Shown one piece after another: positions 32,933 to 42,050 of a stretch of DNA of 64,000 nucleotides; positions within the stretch are counted from its first letter, which is position 1; every line of letters begins with the position of its first letter. The translations under genes were made by a program, and so were the position numbers. Below the pieces are notes generated by a model. It saw only the letters and a program-made list of their open reading frames with translations, did not search any database and had not been told where the DNA came from. The stretch is from Enterobacter sp. Ag1 (GTDB lineage: Bacteria; Pseudomonadota; Gammaproteobacteria; Enterobacterales; Enterobacteriaceae), in contig AKXM01000032.1 in assembly GCA_000277545.1 (NCBI GenBank), positions 1 through 64,000 on the forward strand, in the 5' to 3' direction.

Positions 32933-33918
32933 CCTCCCATCCTTTTATTGACCAAAACGGGCAAGCCATCGACCGGGACAGCGCCTGGGCCGCCGCCTCA
33001 TGGCTGACGCTGATGATGTCGGACGACGTTAGCGAGCAGGATAAAGCCGACTGGCAAAAATGGCTGGCGTCCAGCGCCGAGAATCAGCGAGCCTGGCGGC
33101 ACGTCGAGGCGGTTTGCGCCAGCTTCCGGCAGGTTGACGGCAAACTGGCGCGGCAGAGCCTCTCTTCGTTAAAAAACAGCGGCAGGCGTCGGGCGCTAAA
33201 AGGATTAGGCGCTCTGCTGCTACTCGGTGGTTCGCTGGAATGGGGGCGACAGCAGCACGGCTGGGAAGCGTTCATTGCCGATTATCGCACCGGGACGGGG
33301 GAGCAGCGGCAGGTTGAACTCAGCGAAGGCAGCCGCCTATTACTGGACACCCAAACCGCACTAAACGTGGATTTTACCGGGCAACAGCGCCAGATTGAGC
33401 TGCTCGGCGGCGACCTGCTGATTACGACCGGGCAGCAGGAAAAGCTGGCGGCATGGCCCCGGCCCTTTAGCGTGACGACGCCACAGGGCAAAGTGCTCGC
33501 GCTGGGCACCCAATTCCGGGTAAAGCTGGAACCGGGGCTTACCCGCGTGGCGGTTTACCACGGCGCAGTCCGGCTTTATCCGCGCAGCTCTGGCCTCGCC
33601 GGGCTACAGCTCGCGGCAGGCCAGGGCGCATGGCTCAGCGGGGCTGAATCCGGGGGCCTGCACGGCGGTGAAAAAGAGCCTGGCTGGGCGCACGGCAAAC
33701 TGCTGGCCGACAATATGCCGCTGAGCGATTTCCTGCGGGAAGTTAACCGCTACCGCCCCGGCGTCCTGCGCTGCGACGAGGATATTGCGGCCCTGCGGCT
33801 GTCCGGCGTTTTTCCGCTGGCAGATACTGACCAGATTCTGGCTGTGCTCCCCCGCGTCCTGCCCGTCAGAATAAATACGCTATCTCGTTACTGGGTCAGC
33901 CTTTCACGCAGTGAATAA
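32929..33918 (+). CDS. FecR/HasS-like anti-sigma factor
   Basis: A 329-residue inner-membrane sensor. Residues 1-75 form the cytoplasmic sigma-binding domain with the conserved tryptophans of the family (AASWLTLMMSDDVSEQD, WLASSAENQRAWRHVEAV). A membrane segment lies at about residues 86-105. The periplasmic FecR domain follows, and a C-terminal part (LSDFLREVNRYRPGVLRCDE) resembles the STN-contacting domain. The start ATG overlaps the sigma gene stop (ATGA). It would hold the sigma factor until the receptor STN domain signals. Confidence 0.9.
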   Translation: MTSHPFIDQNGQAIDRDSAWAAASWLTLMMSDDVSEQDKADWQKWLASSAENQRAWRHVEAVCASFRQVDGKLARQSLSSLKNSGRRRALKGLGALLLLGGSLEWGRQQHGWEAFIADYRTGTGEQRQVELSEGSRLLLDTQTALNVDFTGQQRQIELLGGDLLITTGQQEKLAAWPRPFSVTTPQGKVLALGTQFRVKLEPGLTRVAVYHGAVRLYPRSSGLAGLQLAAGQGAWLSGAESGGLHGGEKEPGWAHGKLLADNMPLSDFLREVNRYRPGVLRCDEDIAALRLSGVFPLADTDQILAVLPRVLPVRINTLSRYWVSLSRSE

Positions 33919-34051
33919 TGCTTCGAGACGGAGTAATCCATGTCAGTTGTCTCGTTATTCATGTCAGCCTGCCCGTTTGGGCGTTTCGCGTGTCCTCTCT
34001 CTTATCCCCACTGAAACAACAGCCTTTAGCCCGGCTGCGGAGTATTTTGTC

Positions 34052-34849
34052 ATGCCTTCTACCCTGCCGATAAGACAGCCCTTTCCTGCCTGGTCCGACG
34101 GCCTGCCTCCCACACGCCGCAGCATCGGGCTGGTGCTGGCGCTCTTGCTGCACGCGGGCGTTTTTCTCTGGCTAACCAACCGGCCCACGCAGGAACAACC
34201 GGCCACCGCGCCACCGCCTATTGCGCTGATGATCCTCCCGACAGACGATCCGGCCTCTGTCGCCACGCCAGCCAAGCAGCCCGATAAGATCAAACAGATC
34301 CAGTCGGCCGCACCTCAGGAAAAGGCCGAGTCAAAAGAAGCGGTGAAGAGCGTGGAGGCCCCGAACCCGGAGCTCGTTGTGGCTAAAAAAATGCACCATA
34401 AAATCATCGCCAAACCTCAGCCGGTTAAGCCGCACGATGCGGAAGTGCCGCCGGCCCCTACACCTCCTGCACCTGAAACGCATGCACCCGCCAGCTACCC
34501 GCAGCAAAGCGCCGGCAGGGCAGGAAGCAGCGCGGTGAGCGCCCCCAGCCCAGGCGAAGTGAACTGGGTCGGGCTACTGCGCCAGCGGCTCGACCGCTTC
34601 AAACGTTACCCGGCTCAGGCTTTACGCCAGCAGGCCCAGGGCGTGGTTTATCTGAGCCTGACGCTGAATCGGGAGGGCCAGGTCCTTAGCGTGGCGCTGG
34701 CAAAAAGCAGCGGTACGCCAACGCTGGATCGCGAAGCCCTTGCCCTGCCGACGCGCGCGGTTCCGCTGCCCGCCCCCACGGATGATATCGCGCCAGGCCA
34801 GCCGCAAATAACCCTCACGCTGCCAATCCGTTTCAATCTCCGCCAGTAG
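34052..34849 (+). CDS. TonB/HasB-like energy transducer
   Basis: A 265-residue TonB paralogue: an N-terminal membrane anchor (SIGLVLALLLHAGVFLWLT, about residues 30-48), a proline- and lysine-rich periplasmic spacer, and a C-terminal TonB domain (RYPAQALRQQAQGVVYLSLT with SSGTPTLDREAL). TonB proteins couple the proton motive force to outer-membrane receptors through ExbBD. Placed after the receptor/sigma/anti-sigma genes, it is probably dedicated to this receptor, as HasB is in Serratia. ATG 34052 has GGAG nine bases upstream; the frame is open for 141 bases before it. Confidence 0.88.
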   Translation: MPSTLPIRQPFPAWSDGLPPTRRSIGLVLALLLHAGVFLWLTNRPTQEQPATAPPPIALMILPTDDPASVATPAKQPDKIKQIQSAAPQEKAESKEAVKSVEAPNPELVVAKKMHHKIIAKPQPVKPHDAEVPPAPTPPAPETHAPASYPQQSAGRAGSSAVSAPSPGEVNWVGLLRQRLDRFKRYPAQALRQQAQGVVYLSLTLNREGQVLSVALAKSSGTPTLDREALALPTRAVPLPAPTDDIAPGQPQITLTLPIRFNLRQ

Positions 34850-34856
34850 ATCCCTT

Positions 34857-34887
34857 TGCTCAATGCTCGGTAATGCAGCATTGAGCA
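34857..34887. repeat. 11-bp perfect inverted repeat after the tonB-like gene
   Basis: TGCTCAATGCT (34857-34867) and AGCATTGAGCA (34877-34887) with a 9-base loop. No T-run follows, so it is a weak terminator candidate. It also contains TGCTCG/GAGCA words like those repeated in front of the next gene, so it might take part in regulation there. Confidence 0.55.
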
Positions 34888-34950
34888 TACCCTGCCTGCA
34901 CGATCGTTTTAGATCACAAAAAATACGCTGTCATCACGCTAATATTGCAC

Positions 34951-34992
34951 AATCGAGCATTCGATCTTATTTTAATCGAGCAACAACGAGCA
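34951..34992 (+). promoter_or_regulatory. Direct repeats, candidate DeoR-family operator
   Basis: AATCGAGCA occurs at 34951-34959 and 34974-34982, and the core CGAGCA once more at 34987-34992, directly upstream of the phosphoribosyltransferase start. DeoR-family repressors often bind short direct repeats of this kind, and a DeoR gene lies just downstream of the pair. Confidence 0.55.
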
Positions 34993-35017
34993 ATGACACT
35001 TTAGCGAGGATGCAGCA

Positions 35018-35536
35018 GTGAGAAACAATCATGTAGGACAGATCGTGATGAATGAGTCGACGATTGCCGAAGGCGTCACCAAAGTCGCCCGGCTGCTGAA
35101 CAGTCGCTATCACGAAGCGGTAGTGATCACGGTCGTGCCCGGTGGGATTCTGTTTACCGCCGATCTGGTCAGGCAGCTCACCTTCGATATTTCAATGGAC
35201 TATATTTCCTGCCCGCACACGCCCGGCGACAGAAACAACAGCTCTACCATCGTTTACCATGACAATATTGGCATCAGGGGGAAGGACGTTATCCTGGTGG
35301 ATGACGCCATTGAGTCCGGTGGGACCATGAAGCGTCTGGTCGAGCATTTAATCGAACATTACGCTCCGAAATCGCTCTCCATCGCCACCTTATTTGTGAA
35401 GCCTGGTCGCGTAGAGATCCCCGCCGAGCAATCTTATGCCTGGATGATGGACAATGACGATTTGCTCATTGGCTACGGCATGCCGTGGCAAAACAAGTAC
35501 CGCAACCTGCCCTTCGTTTCAAAACTAAAAATATAA
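35018..35536 (+). CDS. Phosphoribosyltransferase (hypoxanthine phosphoribosyltransferase-like)
   Basis: A 172-residue type I phosphoribosyltransferase. The PRPP-binding loop is DVILVDDAIESGGTMKRLVE, with two acidic residues before the glycine-rich part, and AVVITVVPGGILFTADLVRQ matches the first loop of Hpt-type enzymes. It would join a base to PRPP; which base is not evident, and it is not the usual hpt of the backbone. GTG 35018 is chosen because GAGGA lies seven bases upstream; ATG 35048 is the alternative. A HAD phosphatase follows by 34 bases. Confidence 0.85.
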   Translation: MRNNHVGQIVMNESTIAEGVTKVARLLNSRYHEAVVITVVPGGILFTADLVRQLTFDISMDYISCPHTPGDRNNSSTIVYHDNIGIRGKDVILVDDAIESGGTMKRLVEHLIEHYAPKSLSIATLFVKPGRVEIPAEQSYAWMMDNDDLLIGYGMPWQNKYRNLPFVSKLKI

Positions 35537-35570
35537 ACGCCTACAGAACACTTACCGATGGGATAACAAC

Positions 35571-36377
35571 ATGATAAAGCTAATTATTACCGACCTGGAC
35601 GGCACTTTTCTCAATAGCCACGGCGACTATGACCGTAAATTATTTGCCCAGACCCACCGCTTAATGGCCGAGCAAGGCGTCCATTTCGCCGCCTGTACCG
35701 GCAAGCAGTGCCAGCGGGTAGAAGAGCTGTTCGCCGATTACCGCGAGGATTTATGGATCATCGGCGACAGCGCCACGCGCATTAAAAGGAACGGCGAATA
35801 TGTCTACGAATCGCTTATCAACAATGCGCTGGGATTACGCATTATCGACACGCTGGAAGCAGCCAGTGACAGCCACGTGATTGTTGCCTGCGGCAGCGAA
35901 AGCGCGTTTATTCGCAAAGACGTGCCGCAGCGGCTGCAGGACAAAATGCGCCAGTCCTACGCCAGCCTGGCGCTGGTGGACTCTTTTGCCGAACTCAATT
36001 GTGATTTCGTGAAGATAAGCGTCTATGACGAAGCCGGAAACTGCCCGCAGACTCGCCCGGTACTCAAGCCGTTTGAGCAGGACGTCTACATCGTGGTGTC
36101 CGAAGCGGCGTGGATAGATATTGCGGATTATGGCGTCCATAAAGGGACAACGGTGCAAAGGCTCCAGCAGTTACTGAACGTCAGCCCGGCGGAGACTCTC
36201 GCCTTTGGCGACGGGTATAATGACCTGGAACTGTTGGCTCAGGCGGAATACAGCTTCGCGATGCGTAATGCGTTTGAAGAGACCAAGGCCGCAGCCCGGT
36301 TTATTACCGGCAGCAATGATGAAAGCGCGGTCCAGCACACGATAAAAAGCCTGCTGGCGTTGCAAAGCAAAGTCTGA
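35571..36377 (+). CDS. HAD family (Cof-type) phosphatase
   Basis: A 268-residue haloacid-dehalogenase hydrolase of the Cof/IIB type. Motif I is IITDLDGTFLNSHGDYD with the nucleophile and acid/base aspartates at residues 8 and 10, motif III includes the lysine of GVHKGTTVQRL, and motif IV is AFGDGYNDLELL. Such enzymes dephosphorylate sugar phosphates or nucleotides. It is paired with a phosphoribosyltransferase and probably regulated by the convergent DeoR protein, so the pair may act on a nucleotide or phosphorylated sugar (inference). Confidence 0.9.
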   Translation: MIKLIITDLDGTFLNSHGDYDRKLFAQTHRLMAEQGVHFAACTGKQCQRVEELFADYREDLWIIGDSATRIKRNGEYVYESLINNALGLRIIDTLEAASDSHVIVACGSESAFIRKDVPQRLQDKMRQSYASLALVDSFAELNCDFVKISVYDEAGNCPQTRPVLKPFEQDVYIVVSEAAWIDIADYGVHKGTTVQRLQQLLNVSPAETLAFGDGYNDLELLAQAEYSFAMRNAFEETKAAARFITGSNDESAVQHTIKSLLALQSKV

Positions 36378-36381
36378 AGAA

Positions 36382-36401
36382 GGGCGGGTTCTTAGCCGCC
36401 C
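36382..36401. terminator. Hairpin between convergent HAD and DeoR genes
   Basis: GGGCGG (36382-36387) pairs with CCGCCC (36396-36401). The T-run is short, so its strength is uncertain. Confidence 0.45.
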
Positions 36402-36407
36402 GTTCCG

Positions 36408-37172
36408 CTAGCCCGCGATTTCAATCCGCAGGTTAACGCCGCCGAAATCGGCAATTTTGGTTTCGGCGCTCACCACCGCAATATCAATGTCTTCGCAGGG
36501 TGCCACTTTATAGCGAGCCACCTGGGACATCTTGTTGGCCGTTACGGCGGCGATCACCTCATTACTCTGGCTCAGCACTTCCCGCTTAAAACAGGCGTCT
36601 TCGTAATAAACCGCGCTCAGGCCAGCCTGCGGATCCAGCCCGCACACACCGATAAAGGTCTGGTCGAAAACCATGCCGCGCAGCTGATTGACCGTGTCGG
36701 AACCCAGCGTGCTGCCGGTCAGCGGGTTAACTTTGCCGCCCAACAGAATCAGTTCGCCCCGCGTGCGCCCGCTCAGCGCCGCTGCAATCTGCGGGGAATT
36801 GGTGACAATGGTGAGATCCAGCTCTTCGGGGATAAACTCCACCATCGCCAGATAGGTTGAACCGGCGTCGAGAAACACGCAGGTATTAGCTTGGATCATC
36901 CCGGCGCACTTCCGTGCCACCTGGGATTTCTCACCCACATCCTGGGACACGCGGGTTTCGAAGCTGGCAGACTGCTGGAACTGACTGATGGCCCCGCCAT
37001 AAACCTTTTTGCACAGGCCGCGACGCGCCAGCTCCTGCAGATCCCGGCGGATGGTGTGCTCGGATACGCCCAGCTTCCGCGCCACATCAGCCCCGATCAC
37101 CCTGCCCGTTTCGGTCAGGATCTGGTGGATCATCGCCTGGCGCTGTTCAGGCAATGCGTCATAATCTGTCAC
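36408..37172 (-). CDS. DeoR family transcriptional regulator
   Basis: A 254-residue repressor. The N-terminal helix-turn-helix is ADVARKLGVSEHTIRRDLQE (about residues 28-47), followed by the DeoR sensor domain with VFLDAGSTYLAM, the phosphosugar-binding start, and FIGVCGLDPQAGLS. Members usually sense a phosphorylated sugar. It is convergent with the PRTase/HAD pair and has its own upstream region at about 37173-37209. Control of the pair through the CGAGCA repeats is my inference. Confidence 0.9.
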   Translation of the reverse strand: MTDYDALPEQRQAMIHQILTETGRVIGADVARKLGVSEHTIRRDLQELARRGLCKKVYGGAISQFQQSASFETRVSQDVGEKSQVARKCAGMIQANTCVFLDAGSTYLAMVEFIPEELDLTIVTNSPQIAAALSGRTRGELILLGGKVNPLTGSTLGSDTVNQLRGMVFDQTFIGVCGLDPQAGLSAVYYEDACFKREVLSQSNEVIAAVTANKMSQVARYKVAPCEDIDIAVVSAETKIADFGGVNLRIEIAG

Positions 37173-37209
37173 GTTTAGCCCTCAAATAGCTGCAATAGTG
37201 CATAACATA

Positions 37210-37767
37210 TCACAATCTATCACGGCGCCTGCCGTTCACCGGCATACCGGGCTTCATTAATAAACCCTGCCTGCCGTTAAAATCGATTATCCCCTCAAGC
37301 GCTACCTTCGACGTAGCGCGAATCATGCCACCGTTATAGAAGTAGGTATTCCACCTGTTATCCACCACATCGAAGTAGCGAATAGGCAGCGTTAGCTGCC
37401 GGTAACCTGAGGATTTATAGACGCCTTCCTGGTAGGCAAACAAAAAGGAATAATCGCTCTTTTTATCTTTCAAACACTGATGAAGTTCTTTCAGCATGCT
37501 TGCCGCTAATCCCTGCCGTTGAAACTCGGGGGCAACAGCCACATCGCCGATGATTCCAGCTAAAAAGCGCTGCTCCTGGCAGGACATTTCACGCATATAA
37601 AGCGCTGCATGGCCGATAATGACGTCTGAATGTTGAGGATGATGAATGACCAGGCGAAGCGCCAATTCCTGAGTAAGGGCAACCGCATGATCCTTCCCAA
37701 AAACGCTGGTTAAAAGGCGCTGTACGCCAGCAAAATCCGTTTCCTGATAGTTTTCTATCTTCATCAT
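37210..37767 (-). CDS. GNAT family N-acetyltransferase (YhbS-like)
   Basis: A 185-residue acetyl-CoA-dependent acetyltransferase. GDVAVAPEFQRQGLAASML (about residues 84-102) is the acetyl-CoA pyrophosphate-binding motif A (Q/RxxGxG/A), preceded by a strand with IIGHAALYMREM. The substrate is unknown. Two consecutive ATG codons start the frame after AAGGAAGCC. It lies between the DeoR gene and yhiN on the same strand. Confidence 0.85.
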   Translation of the reverse strand: MMKIENYQETDFAGVQRLLTSVFGKDHAVALTQELALRLVIHHPQHSDVIIGHAALYMREMSCQEQRFLAGIIGDVAVAPEFQRQGLAASMLKELHQCLKDKKSDYSFLFAYQEGVYKSSGYRQLTLPIRYFDVVDNRWNTYFYNGGMIRATSKVALEGIIDFNGRQGLLMKPGMPVNGRRRDRL

Positions 37768-37802
37768 GGCTTCCTTTTCATGCTGGCAGGGGACAACAAT
37801 GC

Positions 37803-38999
37803 TTAACCTGCATCAACCAGCGCCTGCGCGCACGCCCAGGCGGAGCTCCAGGCCCACTGGAAGTTATAGCCGCCCAGCCAGCCGCTGACGTCCATCACTT
37901 CGCCGATAAAATAGAGGCCCGGGGATTTTTTCGCTTCCATGGTGCGGGAGGAAAGTTCGTTGGTATCCACGCCGCCGAGGGTCACTTCCGCCGTGCGATA
38001 GCCTTCGGTGCCGTTGGGCTGAACGCGCCAGGCTTGCAGGGTGTCAATCAGCTCGCTTTGCTGGCGGCTGTTGAGCTGCTTCAGCGTGACGTCCGGGATC
38101 TGCTGCAGCTGCTGCAGGCACTCAACCAGGCGTTTCGGTAGCACCATCGCCAGCGTGTTTTTCAGGCTCTGGTTTGGGTGCGCGTTGCGCTGCTCGTGAA
38201 TAAAACCGTCCAGATCGGTGTCCGGCAGCAGATTCACGCTGACGAATTCGCCCGGCTGCCAGTAGCTGGAAAGCTGCAGAACGGCAGGGCCGGACAGGCC
38301 GCGATGGGTAAACAACAGGCTTTCACGGAAGCTGACGCCGTTTTCTGCGGTGATGACGGACGGCACCGAGACACCGGACAGCACCTGCAACTGTTCGAGC
38401 AAAGGTTTATGCAGCGTGAACGGCACCAGGCCCGCGCGGGTCGGCAGCACCTTCAGGCCAAACTGTTCGGCGACTTTATAGCCGAACGGCGTCGCCCCCA
38501 GCCCCGGCATCGACAGACCGCCGCTGGCGATAACCAGTTTCGCGCCCTGCACGCTGCCGCCGTTTAGCTGCAGGGTGTACCCCTGCTCGTCGCGTTCAAT
38601 ACTCAGCACTTCGCTGCGCAGGCGCATTGTTACTTTGCCTTTCTCGCATTCGGCCACCAGCATATCGACTACCTGCTGGGCAGAATCGTCGCAGAACAGC
38701 TGCCCGAGGGTTTTCTCGTGCCAGGCGATGCCGTGCTTGCCCACCATGTCGATAAAGTCCCATTGGGTGTAGCGGGCCAGCGCAGATTTGCAGAAATGCG
38801 GGTTTTGGCTCAGATACGCCGCAGGCTCGACATAAAGGTTGGTAAAGTTGCAGCGTCCGCCGCCGGACATCAGGATTTTACGGCCCGGTTTTTTCCCATT
38901 ATCAATCAGCAATACGCGGCTGCCCGCCTGCCCGGCAACCGCCGCACAAAACATTCCAGCTGCACCCGCACCTATAATAATGGCATCAAACTTTTCCAC
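37803..38999 (-). CDS. yhiN: FAD-dependent flavoprotein YhiN (HI0933 family)
   Basis: A 398-residue flavoprotein of the HI0933/YhiN family, function not established. The N-terminal FAD-binding motif is AIIIGAGAAGMFCAAVAGQA, followed by KILMSGGGRCNFTN typical of the family. The C-terminus holds GEVMDVSGWLGGYNFQWAW. In E. coli yhiN is divergent from pitA; the same arrangement is kept here, which marks the return to the backbone after the accessory block. Confidence 0.94.
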   Translation of the reverse strand: MEKFDAIIIGAGAAGMFCAAVAGQAGSRVLLIDNGKKPGRKILMSGGGRCNFTNLYVEPAAYLSQNPHFCKSALARYTQWDFIDMVGKHGIAWHEKTLGQLFCDDSAQQVVDMLVAECEKGKVTMRLRSEVLSIERDEQGYTLQLNGGSVQGAKLVIASGGLSMPGLGATPFGYKVAEQFGLKVLPTRAGLVPFTLHKPLLEQLQVLSGVSVPSVITAENGVSFRESLLFTHRGLSGPAVLQLSSYWQPGEFVSVNLLPDTDLDGFIHEQRNAHPNQSLKNTLAMVLPKRLVECLQQLQQIPDVTLKQLNSRQQSELIDTLQAWRVQPNGTEGYRTAEVTLGGVDTNELSSRTMEAKKSPGLYFIGEVMDVSGWLGGYNFQWAWSSAWACAQALVDAG

Positions 39000-39228
39000 G
39001 ACCGACTCCCGACTATGCTTAAGGCAACGGATTGTAAAGACCTGAGGCTGGTCGCACCAGCTTTAAGGTGAATAACAAATGCAGGTGATTGATAAACAAA
39101 ATGTAAATCATTCCACCTGTGCGCCAGATGGCGACTAAAATCAAAAAAAGTCCAGATTTCACTTTGCCGCGGTGGAGGTTGTCTTACATAATGCGCCGCG
39201 TTCATGTCCTCAAAATGGCGTAACGTCT

Positions 39229-40725
39229 ATGCTACATTTGTTTGCCGGCCTGGATCTTCACACCGGGCTTTTACTTTTGCTTGCTCTGGCATTTGTGCTG
39301 TTCTACGAAGCCATTAATGGTTTCCACGATACGGCCAACGCAGTAGCAACGGTAATTTATACCCGCGCTATGCGATCGCAACTTGCGGTGGCAATGGCTG
39401 CGTTGTTTAACTTCTTCGGCGTTCTGCTCGGTGGGCTGAGCGTGGCCTATGCCATTGTGCATATGCTGCCTACAGATCTGCTGTTAAACGTAGGGTCTTC
39501 TCATGGTCTCGCCATGGTGTTCTCTATGTTACTGGCCGCTATTATCTGGAACCTCGGCACCTGGTATTTTGGTCTGCCGGCCTCCAGCTCCCATACGCTT
39601 ATCGGTGCCATCATCGGTATCGGTTTGACCAACGCGCTGCTGACCGGCACCTCGGTTGTCGACGCGCTGAATATCCCGAAAGTCATTGGGATCTTCGCTT
39701 CCTTAATTCTGTCCCCGATTGTCGGGCTGGTGATTGCCGGTGGGTTGATTTTCCTGCTGCGCCGTTACTGGAGCAACACCAAGAAAAAGCAGCGTATTCA
39801 CCTGACGCCTGCGGAACGTGAAAAGCAAGACGGCAAGAAAAAGCCGCCTTTCTGGACGCGTATCGCGCTGATCCTGTCCGCTATCGGCGTGAGTTTCTCT
39901 CACGGCGCTAACGACGGCCAGAAAGGCATCGGTCTGATTATGCTGGTACTGATTGGCGTCGCACCGGCGGGCTTCGTGGTTAACATGAATGCTTCCGGCT
40001 ACGAAATCACCCGTACTCGCGATGCGGTGAACAACGTCGAAACTTTCTTCCAGCAACGCCCTGACCTGCTGAAGAAAGCCACCGGCTCGGAACAGCTGAT
40101 CCCTTCTCCGGAAGCGGGCGCAACTGAACCGGCTCAGTTCCACTGCCACCCGGCCAACGCGATTAACGCGCTGGATCGCGCGAAGCTGATGCTGACGGAT
40201 ATCGAAAGCTACGACAAGCTCAGTATTGAGCAGCGTAGCCAGCTGCGTCGCATTATGCTGTGCATCTCCGACACCACCGATAAAGTGGCGAAGCTGCCGG
40301 AAGTGAGCGCCGACGACCAGCGCCTGCTGAAGAAACTGAAAGGCGACATGCTTAGCACCATCGAGTACGCGCCGGTCTGGATTATTCTGGCGGTGGCTCT
40401 GGCTCTTGGTCTGGGTACAATGATCGGCTGGCGTCGCGTGGCGACCACCATCGGCGAGAAGATCGGTAAGAAAGGCATGACCTATGCGCAAGGGATGTCC
40501 GCGCAGATGACGGCAGCCGTTTCTATCGGTCTGGCAAGCTACACCGGGATGCCGGTTTCCACTACCCACGTGCTCTCTTCCTCCGTGGCAGGGACCATGA
40601 TCGTGGACGGCGGCGGCCTGCAGCGTAAGACGGTAACCAATATCCTGATGGCCTGGATATTCACCTTACCGGCTTCGATTCTGCTCTCCGGCGGGCTGTA
40701 CTGGATTGCGCTGCGCTTCGTGTAA
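39229..40725 (+). CDS. pitA: Low-affinity inorganic phosphate (metal-phosphate) transporter PitA
   Basis: Proton-coupled symporter for metal-phosphate complexes, 498 residues with about ten membrane segments. The two inverted Pit signatures are [13 protein letters not shown] near the N-terminus and [13 protein letters not shown] in the middle; [11 protein letters not shown] completes the second repeat. The start ATG 39229 ([13 protein letters not shown]) is fixed by alignment with E. coli; the frame opens 57 bases earlier. A strong terminator follows. Confidence 0.97.
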   Translation: MLHLFAGLDLHTGLLLLLALAFVLFYEAINGFHDTANAVATVIYTRAMRSQLAVAMAALFNFFGVLLGGLSVAYAIVHMLPTDLLLNVGSSHGLAMVFSMLLAAIIWNLGTWYFGLPASSSHTLIGAIIGIGLTNALLTGTSVVDALNIPKVIGIFASLILSPIVGLVIAGGLIFLLRRYWSNTKKKQRIHLTPAEREKQDGKKKPPFWTRIALILSAIGVSFSHGANDGQKGIGLIMLVLIGVAPAGFVVNMNASGYEITRTRDAVNNVETFFQQRPDLLKKATGSEQLIPSPEAGATEPAQFHCHPANAINALDRAKLMLTDIESYDKLSIEQRSQLRRIMLCISDTTDKVAKLPEVSADDQRLLKKLKGDMLSTIEYAPVWIILAVALALGLGTMIGWRRVATTIGEKIGKKGMTYAQGMSAQMTAAVSIGLASYTGMPVSTTHVLSSSVAGTMIVDGGGLQRKTVTNILMAWIFTLPASILLSGGLYWIALRFV

Positions 40726-40740
40726 GCCGTAGCCAAAGAA

Positions 40741-40772
40741 AAAGCGGGTCAGGAAACTGGCCCGCTTTTTTT
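40741..40772 (+). terminator. Rho-independent terminator of pitA
   Basis: AAAGCGGGTCAG pairs with CTGGCCCGCTTT (one wobble) around GAAA, followed by TTTT. It serves the convergent uspB gene less well, as the T-run is on the plus strand only. Confidence 0.88.
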
Positions 40773-40799
40773 ATGCTTGTCCATAACGCTGCCCTACAA

Positions 40800-41135
40800 C
40801 TAGTGCCAGATAATTAATCCAATCAGGCTAATCACCACCAGACCACACAGCGAACTCGTCAGAATAAACTGGCGGCGCAGGCGCTCACAGCGGCGAATAA
40901 ACTCTTCATCATGATGATCGACATAGCGCTGGCCGTAGATATAGCGCACCAGCCTGACCTGCTTGCTGGGTTGACCATGTGAGGTGAAAAAACCGCCGCC
41001 ATCAACGTATTGATACAGCAGCGGATCGCACCCGCGCAGCACCACCAGTAACGCGCGCAGTGAAGAGTAATAACGCGCCATATTCACTACACAAACTACA
41101 CAAAGCGCCCAGAACAGCGCGACGGTGCTGATCAT
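40800..41135 (-). CDS. uspB: Universal stress protein B
   Basis: A 111-residue inner-membrane protein with a membrane segment at each end ([17 protein letters not shown] and [19 protein letters not shown]). In E. coli it is induced by RpoS in stationary phase and influences ethanol resistance. ATG 41135 has GGGAGGGG just upstream; the frame extends 102 bases further. It is divergent from uspA, as in E. coli. Confidence 0.96.
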   Translation of the reverse strand: MISTVALFWALCVVCVVNMARYYSSLRALLVVLRGCDPLLYQYVDGGGFFTSHGQPSKQVRLVRYIYGQRYVDHHDEEFIRRCERLRRQFILTSSLCGLVVISLIGLIIWH

Positions 41136-41429
41136 GTACCCCTCCCGGCGAAGCCCTCGAAGCCTTTGCTTCGGGACGACCGCTCTCCCCGAAAACCCTG
41201 TCAGACAATCCTGCAACGAATAACCGATACAGGTCACAGATCTCTTCCCGCCCGGCTCATTTAATAGTGTAGGAGATCCCTTAATTTTTTTACCACCGCG
41301 TTAATCTTTATCAAAGTGGCCGCATTCATTTTTCGCTTGAATGTGATTGAGGGATGGCGCATTGTCGGGCTGAAGAAGGTTCGATAAAAGCGAAATACCA
41401 TCTACAATTGAAGTCTTTAGATCGGGTGA

Positions 41430-41450
41430 CCGTAGCTCATGCCGCTACGG
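41430..41450 (+). other. Hairpin in the uspA leader
   Basis: CCGTAGC (41430-41436) pairs with GCTACGG (41444-41450) with a 7-base loop, 52 bases before the uspA start codon. It could shape the 5' untranslated region. The rest of the 366-base uspB-uspA gap is AT-rich and presumably holds both promoters. Confidence 0.5.
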
Positions 41451-41501
41451 TTTAAAAGATGACGGCGAGAGTCATCGATAACTTATGGAAGGAGTAACAT
41501 T

Positions 41502-41939
41502 ATGGCTTACAAACACATTCTGATCGCGGTTGACCTCTCCCCTGAGAGTAAAGTCCTGGTAGAAAAAGCCGTCTCCATGGCTCGGCCTTACAACGCGAAA
41601 GTTTCCCTGATTCATGTCGATGTGAATTACTCCGATCTGTATACCGGGCTGATTGATGTCAATCTGGGCGATATGCAGAAACGCATTTCCGAAGAGACTC
41701 ACCACGCGCTCACCGAGCTGTCTACCGGGGCAGGTTACCCGATTACCGAAACCCTGAGCGGCAGCGGCGATCTGGGCCAGGTGCTGGTCGATGCCATTAA
41801 AAAATACGATATGGATTTAGTGGTTTGTGGTCACCACCAGGATTTCTGGAGCAAGTTGATGTCCTCTGCACGCCAGCTGATCAATACCGTGCATGTGGAT
41901 ATGCTGATTGTTCCACTGCGTGATGAAGAAGACGAGTAA
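41502..41939 (+). CDS. uspA: Universal stress protein A
   Basis: Cytoplasmic dimeric stress protein of 145 residues, close to E. coli UspA (144). It begins [20 protein letters not shown] and contains the family's acidic and glycine-rich elements, including [20 protein letters not shown] near the end. UspA accumulates in growth arrest and supports resistance to DNA damage and oxidants. The start has AAGGAG seven bases upstream. In E. coli dtpB follows; here a repeat element and a DUF559 gene take its place. Confidence 0.97.
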   Translation: MAYKHILIAVDLSPESKVLVEKAVSMARPYNAKVSLIHVDVNYSDLYTGLIDVNLGDMQKRISEETHHALTELSTGAGYPITETLSGSGDLGQVLVDAIKKYDMDLVVCGHHQDFWSKLMSSARQLINTVHVDMLIVPLRDEEDE

Positions 41940-41948
41940 CGGTATTGC

Positions 41949-42050
41949 CCCTCACCCTAACCCTCTCCCCAAAGGGGAGAGGGGACTCGATAGAGCCCAA
42001 TCCTTTGATTTTCCCCCCTTTCCCTTCCAGGGAGAGGGCCGGGGTGAGGG
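41949..42050. repeat. 102-bp GC-rich element with terminal inverted repeats
   Basis: The left arm CCCTCACCCTAACCCTCTCCC (41949 onward) matches the complement of the right arm GGGAGAGGGCCGGGGTGAGGG (ending 42050) at 19 of 21 positions. Inside the left part a second hairpin CTCTCCCC-AAA-GGGGAGAG forms. Related copies lie at 124-144 and 63028-63106. The right end touches the stop codon of the DUF559 gene. It resembles a small non-autonomous or REP-type element. Confidence 0.85.

Noticed and set aside
33919-34051. Possible extra small gene between the anti-sigma and tonB-like genes
   Set aside because: The open stretch is the upstream extension of the tonB frame and has no independent ribosome site or family match.
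22372-37800. The accessory block as a single integrated genomic island
   Set aside because: No integrase, tRNA target or flanking direct repeat was found, and base composition matches the backbone, so a single transfer event cannot be supported.
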